In this document: in pieces, positions 57,610 to 64,000 of the stretch
Position numbering within the stretch: position 1 is the first letter of the stretch
Layout of the letters: every line of letters begins with the position of its first letter
Source: JAFEBO01 sp036392375
GTDB taxonomy: Bacteria > Planctomycetota > Phycisphaerae > Phycisphaerales > UBA1924
Length of the DNA stretch: 64,000 nucleotides
Direction of reading: 5' to 3'
Assembly (NCBI GenBank): GCA_036392375.1
Contig: DASVYC010000047.1
Span: 1 to 64,000 of the forward strand
Program-made: the position numbers and the translations under genes
Notes under the pieces: model-generated
What the model was told of the DNA's origin: nothing
The model's database searches: none
The model's input: the letters and a program-made list of their open reading frames with translations, nothing else

Positions 57610-59439
57610 ATGTCGAATCGCTCCCGCGCCGCCGCGGCGCTTGTGCTGTGCTTCTCATCCGGCCTCGCGCTCGCCGCGTCGCCCAACGACCGCCCGTCTG
57701 CGTTGCTGCGCGACTCGGCGCACGCTCTCGGTGGCGACGCCCCCGGCCACGGCTTCATCGCCGCCTCGGCTCTGGAGGCCATTCCCGCCTACCACCCGGC
57801 GCAGATCCTCGTCCGCTTCGAGCCCTTCGTCGATCGCGCCGCGCTCGCCCCCGTCCTCGACGCCGCGGGCGTGCAACAGGTTGTCCGCTCGATCGACCTG
57901 GTACCGGGCCTGCAGGTCCTCGCGGTCGCGCCCGGCACCGTCGAAGAAACCTGTGCCGCGCTCCGCCACGTTCCCGGCGTCCGTTACGCCGAGCCCGATC
58001 GCGTCCGCTTCGCGCACGCCCAGTCCACGCCCTACGGCATCCCGATGGTCAACGCCGACATCGCATGGACGAATCACGGCGACGGCTCGGGCGCCAAGGT
58101 CGCCGTGCTCGACACCGGCGTGGACACCACGCACCCCGACCTCCCGCCCACCGTCGCGGCTCAGTCCTTCGTGCCCGGCCTCACCGTGGAGGACTTCAAC
58201 CGCCACGGCACGCACTGCTCCGGCACCGTGCTCGGGCTCGACAACAGCGAGGGCGTCGTCGGCGTCGCGCCCGGCGCGTCGCTCATCATCGGCAAAGTCC
58301 TCAACAACGGCGGCTGGGGTTTCGACTCATGGATCGCTGACGGCATCGACTGGGCCGTCGCCCAAGGCGCCGACGTGATCAGCATGTCGCTCGGCGACGA
58401 TGTGCCCAATCAGGCCGCCGAGGATGCCTGCGTCGCCGCGATCGCCGCCGGTGTCCTCGTGGTCGCGTCCGCCGGCAACGAGTCCACCTCCGACCCGCGG
58501 TACCCCGCGTCGTACCCGGGCGTGATGTCGATCGCCGCGCTCGATTCCTCGGCCGCGCTCGCGAGCTTTTCCAACTTCGGCCCGCTTCTCTCGCTCTCTG
58601 CGCCGGGTGTGGACGTGCAATCCAGCACCCCGCTTGTCCAGACGCGGGTCTTCTTCAACGCCGTCAATCGCAACGCTCAGAACCTCTCCGGCTCGCGCGG
58701 TGGCTCGCTGCCGCCCACCGAGGTCGTGGACTGCGGCTTCGGTATTGCCCCCGCCGATTTCCCCGCCGCCGTCAGCGGCAAGATCGCCCACATCCGCCGC
58801 GGCAACGGGACGTTCCAACTCAAAGCGTCCAACGCCGTCGCGGCGGGCGCCGTGGGCGTTCTGATCTCCAACAACACCGGAGGCAACGCCACCTTCACCG
58901 GCCAGCTCAACGACACCCTGCTCATCCCCGTCTTCGGCATCTCCCAGAACGACGGCAATCTCCTCCAAGCCGGCGGCATCACCGCCACCATGACCCAGGT
59001 CAACGCTGGACACCAGTACGAACTTCTCAGCGGCACGTCCATGTCCTGCCCCCACGTCTCGGGTGGGGCCGCCCTGCTCATCGGCCTCTTCAAGTCCACC
59101 GGTCGTTCCCCCGCCCTCCCACCCGCCAGCACCCGTTGGATCCTCGAGCAGACCGCCACCGACCTGGGGGCTCCCGGCCGCGACGACACCTTCGGCCACG
59201 GCCTGATGAACGTCAAAGCAGCCGCCGACTACCTCAGCGGTCGCGTCCGCTGCCGGGGCGACCTCAACGCCGACGCGGTCTGCGACGACGCCGACTTCGT
59301 CGTCTTTGCAGGTCTCTATAACGAGCTCATCAGCCCCGGCGGCCCCTGGACCGGCGGCGATCTCAACGGGGACGGCACCTGCGACGACGCCGACTTCGTG
59401 ATCTTCGCGGCCACGTACAACGACCTGATCTGCGCCTGA
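57610..59439 (+). CDS. Secreted subtilase with PA insert and dockerin-like tail (copy 2)
   Basis: This 609-residue protein has a signal peptide (about 1-23) and an inhibitor-like propeptide (about 60-138, opening ILVRFEPFVDRAALAP). The S8 residues are Asp168 (VLDTGVD), His199 (RHGTHCSGT), Asn290 and Ser477 (GTSMSCPHVSG), with a PA-like insert around 385-460. Two Asp-rich repeats end the protein, with spacer PGGPWTGGDL between them. GAGGAGG lies upstream of ATG 57610. A weak TTGCAT-17-GACACT (57556-57584) may be its promoter, so the copies may be separately transcribed. Confidence 0.9.
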   Translation: MSNRSRAAAALVLCFSSGLALAASPNDRPSALLRDSAHALGGDAPGHGFIAASALEAIPAYHPAQILVRFEPFVDRAALAPVLDAAGVQQVVRSIDLVPGLQVLAVAPGTVEETCAALRHVPGVRYAEPDRVRFAHAQSTPYGIPMVNADIAWTNHGDGSGAKVAVLDTGVDTTHPDLPPTVAAQSFVPGLTVEDFNRHGTHCSGTVLGLDNSEGVVGVAPGASLIIGKVLNNGGWGFDSWIADGIDWAVAQGADVISMSLGDDVPNQAAEDACVAAIAAGVLVVASAGNESTSDPRYPASYPGVMSIAALDSSAALASFSNFGPLLSLSAPGVDVQSSTPLVQTRVFFNAVNRNAQNLSGSRGGSLPPTEVVDCGFGIAPADFPAAVSGKIAHIRRGNGTFQLKASNAVAAGAVGVLISNNTGGNATFTGQLNDTLLIPVFGISQNDGNLLQAGGITATMTQVNAGHQYELLSGTSMSCPHVSGGAALLIGLFKSTGRSPALPPASTRWILEQTATDLGAPGRDDTFGHGLMNVKAAADYLSGRVRCRGDLNADAVCDDADFVVFAGLYNELISPGGPWTGGDLNGDGTCDDADFVIFAATYNDLICA

Positions 59440-59593
59440 TGGACGCCTGATCGCAGCTTGACCGGCGCTCGACCAGCACCTGATTTCCGCCTGGCTCTTG
59501 CGGTTTTCCCGCTTCGCGCCGGGCGCTCGCGCTGGTACACTCCGCCGTCGATCCGCATCCCATCCGCGGCTCCTTCCGAGAGGGATTCACACC

Positions 59594-61441
59594 ATGCCGA
59601 CCCGTTCCCGCCGCTCGCTCGCTCTCGTTGCGCTCACAGGGCTCACCCTCGGGATTTCTGCCAAGGCTCAAACGAGTTCCGATCAGCCCGCCTCGTTCGA
59701 GATAGCCTCGCTCGACACCCTCGCCGGATACACGCCCGGCAAGGGCATCGCCTCGCGCGACGTGCTCACCGCCCCCGCGGCGTTCCATCCCTCCCGCGTC
59801 ATCGTCCGTTTCGAACCCTTCGCCGACCGCGCTGCCCTCGCCCCGTCGCTGCAAGCCGCGGGCGTGCGCGAGATCGCTCGCGCCATCGACCTCGTTCCAG
59901 GCGTCGCCGTCGTGCGCACCAGCGCGGACAACGCCGAGGAAGTCGTCGCCAAGCTCCGCAAGACCGACGGCATCCAGTACGCCGAGCTCGACGCCGTCCA
60001 TCACGTGGACGCCCAGTCCACCGGCTACGGCGTGCTCTTCATCGGCGCGCCCACGGTCTGGTCCACCTACGGCAACGCCGGCACCGGCGTGAAGCTCGCC
60101 GTGCTCGACAGCGGCCTGGACACCGGTCACCCCGACCTGCCCACCCCCGTCGCCATCTCGTCCTTCGTCACCAACCCCGTCGTCGAAGGCCCCGAGGACC
60201 TCGAAGACCACGGCTCGCACGTCACGGGCATCGCTGTCGCGGTGGACAATGACATCGGCATCGTGGGTGTCGCGCACCAGGCCCAGCTCATCACCGCCAA
60301 GGTCATCGCCAACAGCGGCTCGGGCTTCACCAGCGACATCATCGCCGGGCTCGACTGGGCCGTCGCCCAAGGCGCTCGCTCCATCAACATGTCCTTCAGC
60401 GGCACCGCCTACAGCCAGGCCTTCGCCGACGCCATCGCGGCCGCTCACGCCGCGGGCGCATTGCCCGTGTGCACCATGGGCAACACCGGCGTCGAGCAGG
60501 TCCGCTACCCGGCCGCGTATCCCTTCGCCATGCCCGTCGCCAATGTTGACGGCTTCGGCATGATCTCCAACACCTCGACCAGCGGCTCACACTGCTCGGT
60601 CGCCGCCCCGGGCGTCAGCATCCCGTCCACCGTACCGCTCATCGCCTGGAAGTCCAACTTCGTCGGCTCCGATCGCGCCGCGCTCAAGATCACCGGCAGC
60701 AGCACCCGCACCGTCACCGCCCCCGCCTACTACTGCGGCTTCGGCGGCAACACCATCGACTTCCCGCCTCAGGTCAGCGGCAACATCGCTCACATCCGCC
60801 GCGGCGGATCCTTCTCCTTCGCCACCAAGATCACCAACGCCTTCAACGCCGGCGCCATCGGCGTCGTCATCTCCAACAACGTCGCCGGCCTCAACCAGGC
60901 CTCGATGGGCGCCGCCAGCTCGACCATCCCCGCCGTCACCGTCTCGCAGGCCGACGGCGACATCCTCCAGGCCAATGACGGCGCACTCGTCACCATCTCG
61001 CAGTTCAACAACGGCCACGACTACACCAACCTCAGCGGCACCTCTATGGCCGCCCCACACGTCACCGCCGCCGCCGCCCTGCTGTTCAGCAACTTCGTCC
61101 CCGCCGCCCCGCTCCCCGCGCTCGGCCCAACCACCGTGCGCTGGGTGCTGGAGGACACCGCCATCGAGGGCGGCGACCCCGGCTTCGACAAGCGATACGG
61201 ATGGGGCATCATCAACGCCGTCGCCGCCGCCGGTTATCTGCACGGCCGCATCAACTGCCCCGGCGATCTCAACAACGACCTCTCGGTGGACGACAGCGAC
61301 TTCGTGCTCTTCGCCGACGCGTACAACCAACTCCTTGCCCCCGCGCCCTACACCGCGGGCGATTTCACGGGGGACGCCTCGACCGACGACTCCGATTTCG
61401 TGATCTTCGCTGATTCCTATAACGCGCTGCTCTGCCCGTAA
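59594..61441 (+). CDS. Secreted subtilase with PA insert and dockerin-like tail (copy 3)
   Basis: This 615-residue protein has a signal peptide (about 1-25), an inhibitor-like propeptide (about 65-142), and S8 residues Asp172 (VLDSGLD), His206 (DHGSHVTGI), Asn297 and Ser484 (GTSMAAPHVT). A PA-like insert (about 390-465) and two Asp-rich repeats complete it. The Asn297 context is MGNTGV, shared in form with copy 4 (MGNQGD) and unlike copies 1 and 2, so 3 and 4 are probably the youngest pair. A TACACT at 59536-59541 lies 52 bp before ATG 59594, without a good -35 partner. Confidence 0.9.
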   Translation: MPTRSRRSLALVALTGLTLGISAKAQTSSDQPASFEIASLDTLAGYTPGKGIASRDVLTAPAAFHPSRVIVRFEPFADRAALAPSLQAAGVREIARAIDLVPGVAVVRTSADNAEEVVAKLRKTDGIQYAELDAVHHVDAQSTGYGVLFIGAPTVWSTYGNAGTGVKLAVLDSGLDTGHPDLPTPVAISSFVTNPVVEGPEDLEDHGSHVTGIAVAVDNDIGIVGVAHQAQLITAKVIANSGSGFTSDIIAGLDWAVAQGARSINMSFSGTAYSQAFADAIAAAHAAGALPVCTMGNTGVEQVRYPAAYPFAMPVANVDGFGMISNTSTSGSHCSVAAPGVSIPSTVPLIAWKSNFVGSDRAALKITGSSTRTVTAPAYYCGFGGNTIDFPPQVSGNIAHIRRGGSFSFATKITNAFNAGAIGVVISNNVAGLNQASMGAASSTIPAVTVSQADGDILQANDGALVTISQFNNGHDYTNLSGTSMAAPHVTAAAALLFSNFVPAAPLPALGPTTVRWVLEDTAIEGGDPGFDKRYGWGIINAVAAAGYLHGRINCPGDLNNDLSVDDSDFVLFADAYNQLLAPAPYTAGDFTGDASTDDSDFVIFADSYNALLCP

Positions 61442-61454
61442 GGTCCCGCCACCG

Positions 61455-61480
61455 GGAGCCCGTCCAGCCCGGACGGGGCC
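61455..61480. terminator. Hairpin after subtilase copy 3
   Basis: CCCGTCC (61459-61465) and GGACGGG (61471-61477) form a 7-bp stem with an AGCCC loop, extended outward by GGG/CCC-like pairs, 14 bp after the stop codon. There is no T-tract. Confidence 0.4.
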
Positions 61481-61663
61481 CTCGCGTCGGCCCGACCCGC
61501 AGCCCCGATGCGGTGCCGCGATCCTTCTCACCAAGCTCAGAAACTCCGCGGTTTCGGGGCATCTGGCATCGTCGAGGCCTGTAGACTGGGTTCGCTTCAG
61601 CGTGGCGGCGCGGAATCCGCTTGCCATGGACAGCGACAGATGGGGATCGTTCGGGAGACACGC

Positions 61664-63487
61664 ATGCACATCGTTCGTACCGGGGCGATCACCCTCGCCG
61701 CGTTCACCCTTGCCGCCATCGCCAACGCGCAGGGCAAGCCCGCGAGCATCCTGAAGTCCTCGCTCGACGCTGTCGAGGGATTTCAACCCGGCATGGGCAT
61801 CGCCGCGCCCGCCATCGTCGCCGCCGAGCCGGTGCGTCACCCGTCGCGCATCCTGATCCGCTTCGAGCCGTTCGCCGACCGTGCCGCGTTGGGCCCGACG
61901 ATCGAACGCGCCGGCGTCCGCGAGATCATCGACGAGTTGCCCCTCGTCCCCGGCCTCGTCATCGCCCGCATCATCGGCGACGACCTTGATGCCGTCCTCG
62001 CCCGCCTCAACAACACCCCCGGCGTCCGCTACGCCGAGGCCGACCCCATGCAGCACGCCGAGGCCCAGTCCACGCCATTCGGCTTGTTCCTGGTGAACGC
62101 CCCGGCCGTCTGGTCTCGCTGGGGCAAGGGCAACGCCGTCAAGATCTGTGTCCTCGACACCGGCGTCGACACCGCTCACCCCGACCTCCCCGCCACCTTC
62201 GCGCAACAGTCCTTCATCTCAAGCCCCGTCGAGGCCGTTGAAGACCTCAACACCCACGGCACGCACGTCTCGGGCACCATCCTCGCCATCGACAACACCG
62301 ACGGCGTCGTCGGCGCCGCGCCCCAGGCGACGCTCCTCATCGGCAAGGTCCTGGCCAACAGCGGCTCCGGCCCCTCCAGCGCCGGCATGGCCGGCATCAA
62401 CTGGGCCGTCGCCAACCGCGCCCGCGTCATCAACATGTCCCTCAGCGGCAGCACCTACAACCAGTCCTACGCCGACACCGTCCAGGCCGCGCTCGACGCC
62501 GGCACACTCGTTGTCTGCGCCATGGGCAACCAGGGCGACAGCGTCCCTCGCTATCCCGCGGCATACCCCGCCAGCATGCCCATCGCCGCCGTCAACGCCA
62601 ATGCCGTAGTCGCCGACTTCTCCAACTTCGGACCCCACTGCTCCGTTGCCGCACCCGGCGTCGGCGTGCAATCCAGCGTGCCCATTGTGCAGTACCGCGC
62701 CACCTGGCTGAACACCGAGCGCGTCATCACCGCCACCTCCGGCTCCGCCGCCCGCGCCATCACCGCCCCCGCCGTCTACTGCGGCTTCGGCGCCCTCGCC
62801 TCCGACTTCCCCGCCTCCGTCTCCGGCAGGATCGCCCACGTCCGCCGCGGCGGAAGCGTCGTCACCTCCACCAAAGTCTTCAACGCTCTCGCCGCCGGCG
62901 CCATCGGCGTCATCCAGTCCAACAACACCGCCGGCACCTTCGGCACCAGCCTCTCCTTCAGCCCCGGCATCCCCGTCACCGTCGTCTCACAAGCCGACGG
63001 CGATCAGCTTCAAGCCAACGACGCCACCACCGTCACCATCTGGCAGGTGAACAACGGCCACACCTACGCCAGCAAAGACGGCACCTCCATGTCCACCCCC
63101 CACGTCGCCGCTGCCGCCGGACTGCTCTTCGGCAACTTCGTCCCCGCCGCCCCGCTCCCACCACTCCCGCCGCTCACCGTCCGCTGGGTCCTCGAACGCA
63201 CCGCGATCGACAAAGGCCAGCCCGGCAAGGACGACAACTACGGCTGGGGCCTCATCGACGCCGAAGCCGCCAGCAAGTACCTCCACGGCCGCATCCGCTG
63301 CCCCGGCGATCTCAACGCCGACAACTTCGTCGACGACGCCGACTTCCAGCAGTTCGTCGGGTTCTACGACGCGTTGCTGACGCCCGGCGGCCCTTACACC
63401 GGCTCCGATTTCAACGGCGATGACGCCACCGACGATCTCGACTTCCAGACCTTCGCGGTCAACTACGACGCCCTGCTCTGCCCGTGA
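61664..63487 (+). CDS. Secreted subtilase with PA insert and dockerin-like tail (copy 4)
   Basis: This 607-residue protein has a signal peptide (about 1-22), an inhibitor-like propeptide (about 58-135, with ILIRFEPFADRAALGP), S8 residues Asp165 (VLDTGVD), His198 (THGTHVSGT), Asn289 and Ser475 (GTSMSTPHVA), a PA-like insert (about 385-455) and two Asp-rich repeats. GGGAG lies 6 nt before ATG 61664. A PGKDDNYGWGLIDAE block after the catalytic Ser parallels PGFDKRYGWGIINAV in copy 3. The gap before it (222 bp) holds the hairpin above. Confidence 0.9.
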   Translation: MHIVRTGAITLAAFTLAAIANAQGKPASILKSSLDAVEGFQPGMGIAAPAIVAAEPVRHPSRILIRFEPFADRAALGPTIERAGVREIIDELPLVPGLVIARIIGDDLDAVLARLNNTPGVRYAEADPMQHAEAQSTPFGLFLVNAPAVWSRWGKGNAVKICVLDTGVDTAHPDLPATFAQQSFISSPVEAVEDLNTHGTHVSGTILAIDNTDGVVGAAPQATLLIGKVLANSGSGPSSAGMAGINWAVANRARVINMSLSGSTYNQSYADTVQAALDAGTLVVCAMGNQGDSVPRYPAAYPASMPIAAVNANAVVADFSNFGPHCSVAAPGVGVQSSVPIVQYRATWLNTERVITATSGSAARAITAPAVYCGFGALASDFPASVSGRIAHVRRGGSVVTSTKVFNALAAGAIGVIQSNNTAGTFGTSLSFSPGIPVTVVSQADGDQLQANDATTVTIWQVNNGHTYASKDGTSMSTPHVAAAAGLLFGNFVPAAPLPPLPPLTVRWVLERTAIDKGQPGKDDNYGWGLIDAEAASKYLHGRIRCPGDLNADNFVDDADFQQFVGFYDALLTPGGPYTGSDFNGDDATDDLDFQTFAVNYDALLCP

Positions 63488-63534
63488 GTCACAGGGCTCG
63501 CGCCGTCAGCCACGACGAACACGAAAGATCACGC

Positions 63535-64000
63535 ATGAACACGCGCATCGCTTCCGTTCTCGCCGGGCTGAGCATGACCGCCGCGGTTGCTCTGGCCGCT
63601 CCCGTCAGCGCCACACTCACCGCCGGCTCCGTCTCCGGCGCCGGCTTCCCCGAACCGCTGATCCAGCAGAACAAGGTCAGCACCACCATCAAGCGTTCCG
63701 GCGGCGGATCTACCGGCGGCGGCTTCGGCGGCACTGCCTCCGCGTTCCTTGAAGTCGGCAACTCCGGCGGTGCGACGAACGTCGCTCTCACCGGCTCCGC
63801 CGCCCACACCAACGAGTTCGGCTACACCGCCGCGTACACCGACGCGGCCGTCGTACTCACGCTCACCGAGGCCGCGACGTACACAATCACCAACCTCAGC
63901 ACGACCCAGGTCAACAGCGTCTCCACCGCGTTCAACCCCGTGACCTTCGAGTCCGCCAACGGCTTCATCAACGCCTTCACCGCCACCCGCGGCGAGCTCT
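63535..64000 (+). CDS. Secreted protein, 3' end outside the window (partial)
   Basis: The frame opens at ATG 63535 and stays open to the last base, giving 155 residues so far. A signal peptide (about 1-26, ending PVSA) is followed by Gly/Ser/Thr-rich sequence (GGGSTGGGFGGT near 57-68) and short alternating strands. This suggests a secreted or surface beta protein. Codon use matches the subtilases. It starts 47 bp after subtilase copy 4, so it may share a transcript. The family is not recognisable from this part, and any C-terminal tail is unseen. Confidence 0.7.
   Translation, partial: MNTRIASVLAGLSMTAAVALAAPVSATLTAGSVSGAGFPEPLIQQNKVSTTIKRSGGGSTGGGFGGTASAFLEVGNSGGATNVALTGSAAHTNEFGYTAAYTDAAVVLTLTEAATYTITNLSTTQVNSVSTAFNPVTFESANGFINAFTATRGEL

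Noticed and set aside
60587..62206. A 539-codon antisense frame across subtilase copies 3 and 4
   Set aside because: It spans two clear genes and their gap with no start signal and reflects complementary codon bias.

Overview
The window looks like a chromosomal piece of a high-GC planctomycete, most likely of the class Phycisphaerae. The signs are several secreted proteins ending in paired, Cys-flanked Asp-rich repeats (D-x-[NT]-x-D-x-x-VDD-x-DF, the dockerin-like tail typical of that group), a GldF/GldG-type ABC system outside Bacteroidetes, frequent GTG/TTG starts, and a detached nuoJKLMN block. This placement is an inference from gene content; there is no rRNA here. No prophage, insertion sequence or CRISPR array was found.

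Layout. 88-687: a STAS anti-sigma-antagonist-like protein. 1109-6449: a four-gene ABC export-type operon (ATPase, permease, GldG-like protein, DUF4340 protein). 6652-7014: an HU-like nucleoid protein. 7472-12021: an outer-membrane beta-barrel candidate, a secreted dockerin-tailed protein and a subtilase with a PA14 domain. 12048-12633: an overlapping DUF4160/DUF2442 pair. 12641-18167: a Pro/Ala-rich vWA-like protein, two short-chain dehydrogenases around an Old Yellow Enzyme family reductase, a small hypothetical protein, and dihydropteroate synthase. 18484-27078: a giant filamentous-haemagglutinin-type adhesin of about 2,860 residues with six internal modules. 27278-34538 (minus): nuoN, M, L, K, J of complex I, with His-rich insertions in NuoL and NuoM and an enlarged NuoJ. 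34821-36059: pgsA-pgpA, the last two steps of phosphatidylglycerol synthesis. 36136-37497: hisS. 37641-43187: small or poorly known proteins plus a UgpC/MsmX-type ATPase and a methyltransferase. 43418-47317: a predicted outer-membrane transporter-like protein starting inside a 19-bp palindrome, then a very hydrophobic DUF2339 protein behind a clear sigma-70-like promoter. 47363-47883: a 7Fe-type ferredoxin and tRNA-Leu(UAG). 48119-52023: DoxX and a glycosyltransferase/methyltransferase group. 52060-55556: a GAF-SpoIIE phosphatase, a methyltransferase and upp. 55714-63487: four consecutive secreted subtilases of one architecture, followed by the start of another secreted protein cut by the window end.

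Themes. (1) Secretion and the cell surface dominate: a giant adhesin, five subtilases, two beta-barrel candidates and glycosyl/methyl transferases. (2) The subtilases share signal peptide, inhibitor-like propeptide, catalytic domain with PA-type insert, and a two-repeat C-terminal tail, so the last four look like a local gene expansion. (3) The gaps between genes are structured: two 97-99-bp elements that keep a fold (outer stem plus two hairpins) while their stem sequences differ; arrays of 7-, 8-, 9- and 12-bp units beside stop codons; and two copies of a terminator-like hairpin 27 kb apart. These elements are the least explained part of the window.
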